This document shows, one piece after another, positions 49,597 through 58,500 of a stretch of DNA of 64,000 bases (the first letter of the stretch is position 1; each line of letters opens with the position of its first letter). The notes under the pieces were generated by a model that made no database searches, had not been told where the DNA came from, and was given only the letters and a program-made list of their open reading frames with translations. Origin of the DNA: Streptomyces cellulosae (GTDB lineage Bacteria > Actinomycetota > Actinomycetes > Streptomycetales > Streptomycetaceae); NCBI GenBank assembly GCA_014655195.1, contig BNBH01000021.1, forward strand, positions 1 through 64,000, in the 5' to 3' direction. Both the position numbers and the translations under genes were made by a program.

Positions 49597-50283
49597 TCAG
49601 GCGGGGTCCGGGCCACCTGGGGCGCGGGCCATCAGGAACGCCTGCGGGGTGGGCTCGCCCTGCCGCGCGTCCGGCTCCCGCACGGTGCGCTGCACCAGGG
49701 CGAAACCCGCAGCCTCCAGCAGCTCCGTGACCCGCTCGGGCCGCATCCGCCGGAAGTCCAGGGTGACCGGGTGACCCCAGGGACGCACGTGCCGCCGGGG
49801 CTCGTCGCCCATCTGGAAGGCCAGCAGGAGCAGCCCTCCGGGCGCCAGCACCCGCCGGAACTCCGCGTACACGGCGGGCAGGTCCTCCGGCGGCATGTGG
49901 ATCGTCGAGTACCAGGAGACGAGGCCGGCGAGGGAACCGTCGGCGTGGTCCAGGGCGAGCATCGAACCCTGCTCGAACCGCAGCTCCGGGTTCTCCCGGC
50001 GGGCGATCGCCAGCATCGACGCGGACAGGTCGACACCGTGCACGTCCAGACCGAGCGAGGCGAGATACCCGGTCACCCGGCCGGGACCACAGCCCACGTC
50101 GGCCACGAGCGCGCCTCTGCCGACCAGTTCGGCGAACCCGGCCAGCAGGGACCGGTCCAGCGGGGTCGCGGCGGGCAGGTCCCGGAACATCGCGGCGTAG
50201 TCCTCGGCGATCGCGTCGTAGAAGGCGCGGGTGGCGAGGACGTGCTCCGGCTGGTCGGCGTGCGCGGGTCGGCTCGTGGTCAT
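49597..50283 (-). CDS. Class I SAM-dependent methyltransferase
   Basis: 228 residues. SAM motif I is LVADVGCGPGRVTGYLASLG (near 60), with HGVDLSASMLAIARRENPEL as motif II and the post-I Asp. Later segments WYSTIHMPPEDLPAVYAEFR and LAPGGLLLLAFQMGDE fit the Methyltransf_11/25 group. The stop is eight bases from the convergent ligase stop. The substrate is unknown. Confidence 0.88.
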   Translation of the reverse strand: MTTSRPAHADQPEHVLATRAFYDAIAEDYAAMFRDLPAATPLDRSLLAGFAELVGRGALVADVGCGPGRVTGYLASLGLDVHGVDLSASMLAIARRENPELRFEQGSMLALDHADGSLAGLVSWYSTIHMPPEDLPAVYAEFRRVLAPGGLLLLAFQMGDEPRRHVRPWGHPVTLDFRRMRPERVTELLEAAGFALVQRTVREPDARQGEPTPQAFLMARAPGGPDPA

Positions 50284-50333
50284 GGGCAGGACGCTACCGG
50301 CGCCCACTGACAGCCCCTCAGGACGCGTGCTGC

Positions 50334-50648
50334 CTACTGCACTCCGGCGGCCCGCAGCACCGCAGTGGCCGCCGCCGCGCCCAGCACCACCACGACGAAC
50401 GGCGCCCGGCGCCAGGCCAGCACCGCGCCCACGGCGACCCCGGCGGGCCGCGCCCATCCGGCGAACTCCCCGCCCTCGGTCAGCGCACCCGTGGCCAGCA
50501 GCGCCACCAGCAGCACCACGGCCCCGGCCGACAGCAGCACCCGCACCCGGTCCGGCAGCTCCACCCGCCCGTGCAGCGCGGGCCCCACCAGCCGGAAGGC
50601 GTACGTCCCCACCGCGAGCACGAGCACCATCAGGGCGGTGCCGTTCAT
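50334..50648 (-). CDS. azlD: AzlD-type branched-chain amino acid exporter subunit
   Basis: 104 residues with three or four hydrophobic segments (LMVLVLAVGTYAFRLVGPAL; VVLLVALLATGALTEG; FVVVVLGAAAATAVLRA). ATG 50648 overlaps the azlC stop (ATGA). AzlC and AzlD together form an LIV-E-type exporter for branched-chain amino acids or analogues. Confidence 0.9.
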   Translation of the reverse strand: MNGTALMVLVLAVGTYAFRLVGPALHGRVELPDRVRVLLSAGAVVLLVALLATGALTEGGEFAGWARPAGVAVGAVLAWRRAPFVVVVLGAAAATAVLRAAGVQ

Positions 50649-51349
50649 GGCTGTGGCTCCTTGTCCCTCGCGGGCGTACGTCCGTGCAGCAGGAGGCCCG
50701 TGAGCGCGGCCGGCACGGTGACGCCCGCCGGTACGGCCGGGGTGAGGGCCAGCGCGAGTACGGCGCCGGCCAGGGCGGCGCGGCGGACGCCGGCGTCCTC
50801 GCGCAGGGCGGGCAGCACCAGGGCGACCAGGACGGCGGGGAAGGCCGCGTCCAGGCCGTAGCGGGCGGTGTCCCCCAGCGTGCTGCCGGCCAGCGCGCCC
50901 GCGGCCACGCACGCGTTCCACACGGTGAAGAGCCCGATGCCCGAGACCCAGAAGGCGGCGCGGCGCCGGGCCGGGTCCCGCTGGGCGAGGGTGAAGGCCA
51001 CGGTCTCGTCGGTCACCAGATGCGCGCCGAGCAGGCGGGCGAGCCGGGTCCGCCCGATGTGCTCGGCGACCGCGAGGCTGAACGCGGCCGTACGGGTGTT
51101 GAGCAGCAGCCCCGTGGCGGCCGCCGCGACCGGACCGCCGCCCGCGAGGAGCACGCCGACCGCGCTGAACTGGGCGGAGCCCGCGTACACCACCAGCGAC
51201 ATCACCACCGGCACCCACACGGGCAGACCCCCGGCGACCGCGATCGCCCCGAACGACACGCCGACGACGCCCCCGGCGAGGCAGACGAGGGAGACGTCGC
51301 GGAGCAGTGCGGCGTCGACGGCCGACGGTGTTCGCTTTACCGAACGCAT
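50645..51349 (-). CDS. azlC: AzlC-type branched-chain amino acid exporter
   Basis: 234 residues with seven or so hydrophobic segments. VSFGAIAVAGGLPVWVPVVM, SLVVYAGSAQFSAVGVLL and HLVTDETVAFTL are typical AzlC motifs. ATG 51349 lies within one of two matched operator sites (51330-51345), suggesting direct repression. It is divergent from the XRE-cupin regulator gene, the usual azl arrangement in Streptomyces. Confidence 0.92.
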   Translation of the reverse strand: MRSVKRTPSAVDAALLRDVSLVCLAGGVVGVSFGAIAVAGGLPVWVPVVMSLVVYAGSAQFSAVGVLLAGGGPVAAAATGLLLNTRTAAFSLAVAEHIGRTRLARLLGAHLVTDETVAFTLAQRDPARRRAAFWVSGIGLFTVWNACVAAGALAGSTLGDTARYGLDAAFPAVLVALVLPALREDAGVRRAALAGAVLALALTPAVPAGVTVPAALTGLLLHGRTPARDKEPQP

Positions 51350-51392
51350 GTTTCTACAATGAACAGACGCCCTCGCGTTCGTCAAGCCGAAC
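51330..51392. promoter_or_regulatory. Paired operators GTTCG-N6-CGAAC between azlC and its regulator
   Basis: Two identical-geometry dyads: GTTCG-CTTTAC-CGAAC (51330-51345, abutting the azlC start) and GTTCG-TCAAGC-CGAAC (51377-51392), centres 47 bases apart. Both lie in the short divergent gap, so a site for the XRE-cupin protein is strongly suggested. Confidence 0.7.
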
Positions 51393-51416
51393 GAAACGAC
51401 TTCTGGAGCGAACGAC

Positions 51417-51983
51417 ATGACCGACGGCACGCCGTCCCGCCTGCCCCTCGACTGGATCGCCGCGTCCCTGCGCCGCGAGCGCACCCGCGCGGGTCTCTCC
51501 CTCTCCGAGCTGGCCAAACGCGCCGGGATCGCCAAGTCCACGCTGTCCCAGCTGGAGGCGGCCGGCGGCAATCCGGGCATGGAGACGCTGTGGGCGCTGG
51601 CGGTGGCGCTCGGGGTGCCGTTCAGCGCGCTGGTGGAGCCGCCGGCGCCGACGGTCCAGGTGATCAGGGCGGGGGAGGGGCCGACGGTGCGCTCGGAGCA
51701 GTCCAGCTATGTCGCCACCCTGCTGTCGGCGAGCCCGCCCGGCGCGCGGCGCGACATCTACACCGTGGATCTGGAGCCGGGGACGGTACGCGCCTCGGAC
51801 CCGCACATTCCGGGGACGGTGGAGCACATCGTGGTGAGCGCGGGGCGGGTCACGGCGGGTCCCGAGGGCGAGCAGGCGGAACTCGGCGTCGGGGACTACA
51901 TGGCGTATCGCGGGGATGTGCCGCACCGCTATGAGGCGCTGGAGCCCGGCACGAAATTCGTGCTGATCATGCAGCACGTCTGA
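51417..51983 (+). CDS. XRE-family regulator with cupin domain
   Basis: 188 residues. HTH (ASLRRERTRAGLSLSELAKR AGIAKSTLSQLEAAGGNPGM, residues about 16-55) followed by a cupin (RRDIYTVDLEPGTVRASDPH, EHIVVSAGRVTAGPEGEQAE, GDYMAYRGDVPHRYEALEPG). ATG 51417 has GGAG upstream. It probably senses a branched-chain amino acid or analogue and represses azlCD and itself via the paired dyads. Confidence 0.92.
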   Translation: MTDGTPSRLPLDWIAASLRRERTRAGLSLSELAKRAGIAKSTLSQLEAAGGNPGMETLWALAVALGVPFSALVEPPAPTVQVIRAGEGPTVRSEQSSYVATLLSASPPGARRDIYTVDLEPGTVRASDPHIPGTVEHIVVSAGRVTAGPEGEQAELGVGDYMAYRGDVPHRYEALEPGTKFVLIMQHV

Positions 51984-52095
51984 GCACGTCCGAGAACGGA
52001 AGTACGGGCGAGGCGCGCCGTTCGGCGGGAATTCACCGGAGATTATCCGGGGGTCTTCCGGTGAGCCGGCCCCGGAAGGCCCCGGAGGAAAAGGC

Positions 52096-52129
52096 AGGAG
52101 CCCCGTTCGCCTCGCGGCGTGGGGCTCCT
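52096..52129. terminator. Terminator between the cupin regulator and cold-shock gene
   Basis: AGGAGCCCC / GGGGCTCCT perfect 9-bp stem with a 16-base loop, just beyond the cold-shock stop on the minus strand and serving both convergent genes. Confidence 0.75.
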
Positions 52130-52167
52130 TGGGTACTGCTAGTCGTTCCCGGATCGGAGGATCAGGG

Positions 52168-52371
52168 TCAGGCCGGGGTGACGTTCTCCGCCTGCGGGCC
52201 CTTCGGGCCCTGCGTGACGTCGAAGGTGACCTGCTGGTTCTCCTCGAGGGACCGGAAGCCGGTCGCGTTGATCGCGGAGTAGTGGACGAAGACGTCGGGG
52301 CCGCCGCCCTCCTGGGCGATGAATCCGAAGCCCTTTTCGGCGTTGAACCACTTCACGGTTCCGGTAGCCAT
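52168..52371 (-). CDS. Cold-shock protein (CspA/ScoF type)
   Basis: 67 residues. The RNA-binding motifs are KGFGFIAQ (RNP1) and VFVHYSAI (RNP2), with TGTVKWFNAEKG at the start: a complete cold-shock domain. ATG 52371 follows AGGAGGG. It binds single-stranded RNA or DNA and melts structures. The position next to mqnA matches scoF3-type genes in Streptomyces as I recall. Confidence 0.95.
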   Translation of the reverse strand: MATGTVKWFNAEKGFGFIAQEGGGPDVFVHYSAINATGFRSLEENQQVTFDVTQGPKGPQAENVTPA

Positions 52372-52555
52372 AAGCCCTCCTTGGGCTCAAAGGGTTGCCC
52401 TGCTCCAGAACCAGCAAGTGTGAAGACAATTCCGCACAACTGCATCCGTCTGAGAACGACGAGAGCCCGCGGTCACATGCTCCGCAGGCTCTGTACTGCA
52501 AGGGAAACCAAACTGCAACTTGCGATGAGCCTAGCACGGGGAGGCCGGTTCGCAA
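52372..52555 (-). promoter_or_regulatory. Cold-shock gene promoter and long 5' leader
   Basis: Read on the minus strand, TTGCGA (52555-52550) and TAGGCT (52533-52528) are 16 bases apart, putting transcription start near 52521. That leaves a leader of about 150 bases before ATG 52371, in keeping with the long, structured leaders of cold-shock mRNAs. It contains two TTGCAGT copies. No gene seen. Confidence 0.55.
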
Positions 52556-52669
52556 TAGAGGTCAAGATCACGTCACCCGAATGTTTGAACGCCCCGTTCG
52601 TCACGCGCGTGCGTTCGAACCGGAGGGGGTGACCGCTGTGCCGCCCGGCGCAAGGTCTAGCCTCACGAT

Positions 52670-53518
52670 GTGGACAATCCTCGCACCCGGCCGCGCGTCG
52701 GCCACATCCAGTTCCTGAACTGCCTGCCCCTCTACTGGGGCCTCGCGAGAACGGGCACGCTCCTCGACTTCGAGCTGACGAAGGACACCCCCGAGAAGCT
52801 CAGCGAGCAATTGGTGCAGGGCGACCTCGACATCGGGCCCATCACCCTGGTCGAGTACCTCAAGCACGCGGACCAGCTCGTCGCCTTCCCCGACATCGCC
52901 GTCGGCTGCGACGGCCCGGTGATGTCCTGCGTGATCGTCTCCCAGGTCCCGCTGGACCGCCTGGACGGGGCGCGGGTCGCCCTCGGCTCGACCTCCCGCA
53001 CCTCCGTACGGCTCGCCCAGCTCCTCCTCGCCGAGCGGTACGGGGTGCGGCCGGACTACTACAGGTGCCCGCCCGACCTGAGCCTGATGATGCAGGAGGC
53101 GGAGGCCGCCGTCCTGATCGGCGACGCGGCCCTGCGCGCCAACATGGTCGACGGCCCGCGGTTCGGCCTCGAGGTGCACGACCTGGGCACCCTGTGGAAG
53201 CAGTGGACGGGCCTGCCCTTCGTGTTCGCCGTCTGGGCGGCCCGCAAGGAGTACGCCGAGCGCGAGCCCGACCTCACCCGCAAGGTGCACGAGGCCTTCC
53301 TCTCCTCCCGCAACCTCTCCCTGGAAGAGGTCGACAAGGTGGCCGAACAGGCTGCCCGCTGGGAGGCCTTCGACGAGAAGACCCTCGCCCAGTACTTCAC
53401 CACCCTCGACTTCCGCTTCGGCGCCCCGCAGCTGGAGGCGGTCGCGGAGTTCGCCCGCAGGGTGGGGCCGACCACGGGGTTCCCGGCGGACGTGAAGGTC
53501 GAGCTGCTGCAGCCCTAG
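52670..53518 (+). CDS. mqnA: Chorismate dehydratase MqnA
   Basis: 282 residues. RVGHIQFLNCLPLYWGL is the typical start, followed by periplasmic-binding-protein-like segments QGDLDIGPITLVEYLKHADQ and LGSTSRTSVRLAQLLLAERY. It forms 3-(1-carboxyvinyloxy)benzoate from chorismate, the first step of the futalosine menaquinone route, the substrate of MqnE at 35808. GTG 52670 follows a -10-like TAGCCT (52658-52663) by six bases with no Shine-Dalgarno, so the mRNA is probably leaderless. Confidence 0.93.
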   Translation: MDNPRTRPRVGHIQFLNCLPLYWGLARTGTLLDFELTKDTPEKLSEQLVQGDLDIGPITLVEYLKHADQLVAFPDIAVGCDGPVMSCVIVSQVPLDRLDGARVALGSTSRTSVRLAQLLLAERYGVRPDYYRCPPDLSLMMQEAEAAVLIGDAALRANMVDGPRFGLEVHDLGTLWKQWTGLPFVFAVWAARKEYAEREPDLTRKVHEAFLSSRNLSLEEVDKVAEQAARWEAFDEKTLAQYFTTLDFRFGAPQLEAVAEFARRVGPTTGFPADVKVELLQP

Positions 53519-53670
53519 GAGCGCACGGGGGCGAGCCGGGCGCCGGGTGGCCGTGACGCCGTGACCCGGTGGTGGGCGCCCGCGTGGCCGGTCCGGGTCC
53601 CCCGCCCGGTCCGGCCACTACGCTGCTGGATGGCAACGGCGTACCGGTGCGACGGGGGAGGGGTGGCGCC

Positions 53671-55527
53671 ATGCGGCCGCTCGACACGGACGAACCCACG
53701 GTCGTGGGACCGTACCGGCTGCTCGGCCGGCTCGGCTCGGGCGGCATGGGCCGGGTCTACCTGGGCCGCAGCGCGGGGGGCCGGACGGTCGCGGTGAAGA
53801 TCGTGCACCCCCACTTCGCGCTCGACGAGGAGTTCCGCGCCCGGTTCCGGCGCGAGGTGGACGCGGCCCGGCGGGTCGGCGGCTCCTGGACCGCGCCCGT
53901 GCTGGACGCCGACCCCGACGCGCGCGTCCCCTGGGTCGCCACCGCCTACGCGGCCGGCCCCTCCCTCACGGCCGCCGTCACCGAACTGGGCCCCCTGCCC
54001 GGACACACCGTGCGCGCGCTGGGCGCGGGGCTTGCCGAGGCGCTGGCGGCGGTGCACGGGCTCGGCCTGGTGCACCGGGACGTGAAGCCGTCCAACGTGC
54101 TCCTCACCCTCGACGGCCCCCTGCTGATCGACTTCGGCATAGCGCGGGCGACGGACGGGACGGCGTCCCTCACCTCGACCGGCGTCTCGATCGGCTCTCC
54201 CGGCTACATGTCCCCCGAGCAGATCCTCGGCAAGGGCGTGACCGGCGCGGCGGACGTCTTCTCCCTCGGCGCCGTCCTCGCGTACGCCGCGACCGGCGCG
54301 CCGCCCTTCCCGGGCGACTCCTCGGCGGCGCTGCTCTACCGGGTGGTGCACGAGCCGCCCGAGCTGGACGGGCTGACCGGCGAGCTGCGCGAGGTGACCG
54401 AAGCATGCCTCGACAAGGACCCCTCCGCCCGCCCGTCCCCGGCCGACATCACCCGCCGCCTCGCCGGCGAGGGCGGCGCGGCCCGCCTGGTGGCGGGGGG
54501 CTGGCTGCCGGGAGCCCTGGTGGAACAGGTGAGCCGTGCCGCGGTGAACCTGCTGAACCTGGAGACGACGGCGGGCGGGTCGGCTGCCGGGGCGGCGGGT
54601 GGTACGGCCTCGGGGCCGGTGGGGTTCAGCAGCCCGTCGATCGGCGAGCACACCGCCGGGGGCGGCCCGCGGGAGGCGTCGCCGCCGGGAAGGCCGTCGG
54701 CGGGCAGCGTGTCCGGCGAAGGGCCGTCGGCGGGTGCGCCCGTCCCGGCCGCCTGGAGGCCGGAGGGAGCGCCCTCGTCGTCCGGTCCCGTCGCGGGCGC
54801 GTTCGGGCCGCCGCCCGTCATGCCGCCGGACGGCGCGGGCACGCACGCCGGGGTGCCGGAGCCCCGCCACCCGCCGGAGCGGGGCCCCGCCGGGACCGGA
54901 ACCCCGCATCCGCCGACCCAGCCGGGGGACCGGGGCGGGTCCGACCCGGGCCGGTTGTCCGTCTCCGTGTCGGCGTCCTCCACGCCCGGCGCCGGCGGGC
55001 GGGGCCGCCGGGTCAGCTGCACGGTGGCGTTGGCGGTGGCGGGCGCGCTGGCCGCGGTGACCGTCGGCTCGGCGTTCGTGTCCGACCTGCTGCCCGGCAC
55101 CTCCGGGGGCGCGGACGCCGACCAGGGCCCGAGCGGCGCCCGGCCCTCACCGTCCGCCTCCGCGACCTCCGGCACCGTGCCCGCCGCCTACGTCGGCACG
55201 TGGGAGGGACAGGCCACCTCCCGCGAGAGCATCACCATCCCGCTCGGCACGTTCCGCGTCACCCTCGAGGAGGCGCGGGTCGGCGAGCAGGTCGGCACGC
55301 TGCGGCACACGGACATCTTCGGCGGCGTCTGCGACGACGTGCTGACCCTCGAGGAGGTCACCGCCCAGCGCATCGTCACGACGTCCGTGGGCGCGCCGGG
55401 CAACCGGGACGTCTGCAACCAGGCCCGCCACACCGTCCTCCTCACCCCGGTCGGCGACGACCTGGTCTGCGAGTCGGACAGCAAGGACTCCGGGCGGCCG
55501 AAGGCCCGGCTCTCGAAGATCGAGTAG
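53671..55527 (+). CDS. Ser/Thr protein kinase with extracellular C-terminal domain
   Basis: 618 residues. Kinase domain: LGSGGMGRVYLGRSAGGRTV, AVKIVHPHF (catalytic Lys), LVHRDVKPSNVLL, LIDFGIARA, SPGYMSPEQ. A long Pro/Gly linker follows, a membrane helix near 452-475 and a C-terminal domain from about 505 (VPAAYVGTWEGQATSRESIT; GVCDDVLTLEEV; VCNQARHTVLL), whose three cysteines suggest disulfides. That domain may sense a ligand outside the cell. ATG 53671 follows GGGGGAGGGG. It is convergent with the secretion ATPase gene. Confidence 0.92.
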   Translation: MRPLDTDEPTVVGPYRLLGRLGSGGMGRVYLGRSAGGRTVAVKIVHPHFALDEEFRARFRREVDAARRVGGSWTAPVLDADPDARVPWVATAYAAGPSLTAAVTELGPLPGHTVRALGAGLAEALAAVHGLGLVHRDVKPSNVLLTLDGPLLIDFGIARATDGTASLTSTGVSIGSPGYMSPEQILGKGVTGAADVFSLGAVLAYAATGAPPFPGDSSAALLYRVVHEPPELDGLTGELREVTEACLDKDPSARPSPADITRRLAGEGGAARLVAGGWLPGALVEQVSRAAVNLLNLETTAGGSAAGAAGGTASGPVGFSSPSIGEHTAGGGPREASPPGRPSAGSVSGEGPSAGAPVPAAWRPEGAPSSSGPVAGAFGPPPVMPPDGAGTHAGVPEPRHPPERGPAGTGTPHPPTQPGDRGGSDPGRLSVSVSASSTPGAGGRGRRVSCTVALAVAGALAAVTVGSAFVSDLLPGTSGGADADQGPSGARPSPSASATSGTVPAAYVGTWEGQATSRESITIPLGTFRVTLEEARVGEQVGTLRHTDIFGGVCDDVLTLEEVTAQRIVTTSVGAPGNRDVCNQARHTVLLTPVGDDLVCESDSKDSGRPKARLSKIE

Positions 55528-55557
55528 CCGGGCCTGCGAAGGAAGCGGGGGCCGGGG

Positions 55558-58500
55558 TCAGCCCGGGACGACGACCGTCCGCAGCTCGCCGTCGCCGAGG
55601 TGCAGCATGCCCTTGCCCGGGGCGATCTGGCCGCCGACCATCCCCCGGGACAGCCGGACGCCGATGAGGTCCCCGCTGGAGGACTCCTGCGGGGAGAGCA
55701 GGATGCCCCGGCGGGCCTTCTTCGCGTCGACCTGCCAGCCGGAGAAGCCGCTGCACACGTCCTCCTCGTCACCGGCGATGACGAGGGCGAGGCCGCGCTC
55801 CGTGCCGCGCGACACCAGCTTCTTCAACTGGCTCTCCGCGTCGCAGTCCTCCAGGATCTCCCCGTCGTCGACCAGCACGGCGATCGGCTCATCCGGGGAC
55901 GCCTCGTCGACCAGCTCCTCGAACTCGTCCTCGTCGATGTCGTCGCCGGTGAAGACCTTCAGCACGCCCTCCGTGCCGTCCAGTTGGCGCAGCGGCGACT
56001 GACGGGGGGCGGCGATCACCAGCCGTGTGCCCTGTGCGAGGAACGACTGGGCGAAGTTCATCAGCAGCGTCGAGCGGCCCGACTTGGCCGGACCCGCGAT
56101 CACGAACGCCGGTACGCCGTCGGCGAGATCGGGGCCGAAGCCGACGATCTCGTCGCCGCCGATGCCGGCCAGACCGAACAGCTTCGACCGCGAGACGTCC
56201 GGGTCGCGCATCTCCCACGCCTCGGGGAACGAGATCCGGCTCGGCAGGCTGTCCACCCGGAACGGCCGCCGCGCACGCGGCACTTCGGCGTCCCGGGCGG
56301 CCGCCGCCTCGCCGATCGCGGTGAGCGCGGCCGCCTGCCCCTGACCCGTGGTGTCCTCGGCGAGCAGCGCGAACTGCGTCTCCGTGCCGGACTCGTTGCG
56401 GAAGGCGCGTCCCGGCGGGATCTCCTCCGGCACCTTGCGGGTGGGGATGCCGAGGGAGGAGAAGTCGCTGCGGTCGGCGAGCCGCAGACCGTACTTGTCC
56501 TCCGTGAGGCTCGCGATACGGCCCACCAGCAGCGTCCGGTCGCCGGTCAGCACCAGGTGGATGCCGACGCTCGCGCCCTCCCGCATCATGGTCTGCAGCT
56601 CGTCGGTCAGCGAACCGTGGTCGATCTCGCCGAGCGTGGGCACCCAGCCCTCCCAGCGGTCCAGCAGCACCACGATGTGCGGCAGCCGCTCGTCCTCGGC
56701 GGACGCGGCCCGCTGCTCCCCGATGTCCGCGAAGCCGGCCTCCGCCAACAGGTCCTGGCGGCGCGACAGTTCGCCCTTGAGCCGGTTGATCAGCCGGACC
56801 ACCCGCTCGGTCTGGTTACGGCCGACGACCGCGCCGCAGTGCGGCAGCCGGGTCAGCGCGTTGAGCGCGCCGTTGCCGCAGTCGATGCCGTACAGATGCA
56901 CGTCCGCCACGGAGTGGGTGCGGGCCAGGGAGCCCGCGATGGTGCGCAGCACCTGTGAGCGGCCGCTGCGCGGGGCGCCGCCGATCATGAGATGGCCGAA
57001 CGAGGAGAAGTCGACGACGACCGGGCGGCGGGCCTGGTCGGCGGGCAGGTCCTCGACACCGAACGGCGCCGGCGGCAGCGTGCCCGGCGCGGGCGCGTAC
57101 GACGGCACCTCGATGTCGTCCAGCAGCAGCGTCTCGTCCAGGGCGGGCAGCCACGGGCTGTGCTGGGCGGGGATGCCGAGCGCGGCGTTGGCGTCGCGCA
57201 CCGCGTCCACCAGCACCTTCAGGTCGGTGATCTCCTCGTCCTCACGCGCCTCGGACTTCGGCTTGGTGAGCGCCGCGCGGCCCAGGTCCTCCCAGGTCAG
57301 CGGACCCACCCAGGGCGCGAGGGCGGCCGGGTCCGCGGCGCCGGGCCGCCGCCCGCCGACGCGTCCCGACTGGAATGGCACGAGTGAGGCGTGCCCCAGC
57401 CGGGCGTAGGCGCGGCCGGGGGTGCTCTTGGAGATGTGACCCGCCTCGGGCGAGTCGATGACGTCCGTCGACTCACCGGCGTCCGTCACACGCAGCGCGA
57501 TACGGAGGTTGGTGTTGGCGCGGATCTCGGGGGAGACCACACCGCTCGGCCGCTGCGTGGCGAGCAGCAGGTGGATGCCGAGGGAACGGCCTCGCTGGGC
57601 GATGTTCACCAGACCGGTGACGAAGTCCGGCAGGTCGCGCACCATCGAGGCGAACTCGTCGATCACGATGAGCAGCCGCGGCACCGGCGGGTGCGAGGGG
57701 TCGCGGCGCACCAGGTCCTGGTAGTCCTCGATGTCCTTGGCGTCGGCGGCGGCCAGGATGTGCTCGCGCCGCTTCAGCTCCGCGCCCAGCGACTCCAGCG
57801 CGCGCTCCACGAGATGGGCGTCGAGGTCGGTCACCATGCCGACGGTGTGCGGGAGTTTGACGCAGTCCTTGAACGCGGAGCCGCCCTTGTAGTCGACGAG
57901 GACGAACGTCATGTTCTCGGGGGTGTTGGCGACGGCCAGCGCCGCGACGATCGTCTGCAGCAGCTCCGACTTGCCCGAACCGGTCGTACCGGCGATGAGG
58001 CCGTGCGGGCCGTCCTTGCGCATGTCGATGCCGAACGGCCCGTCGTACGACTCGCCGATGACCGCGAGCGTCGACTGCCCGCCCATCCGCCAGCGCGCCA
58101 CGATCGCGTCGCTCGTCGGCGGCTCCAGCTGCAGTACGTCCAGGAGACGGCTGGAGCCGGGCAGCGCCGAGTCCTCGGTCTCCCCGCTGATGTCCCGCAG
58201 CGGCGACAGGGAACGCGCCAGCCGCAGACACCAGGCGGGCGACACGAAGTCCGGCCGTACGTCCTTGATGCGCTCGGCGCCGGCCTCCTCCACGCGCAGC
58301 CGCAGCTTGTCGGGCGCCTGCCGGCCGCCGCGGCCGGGCTCGGGGGTGTCGCTGTGCCACGCCTGGAAGGACGGGAAGCCGCCCGCGACGGCCGGCTGGG
58401 CGGCCGCACGGTCGCCGTGCTGCCGCTCCTGCTCCTCGGCGTGCGGCTCGGCCACGACGAACGCCTGGCACTCGCCGGGCAGGAACCGCTCCTCGGCGTC

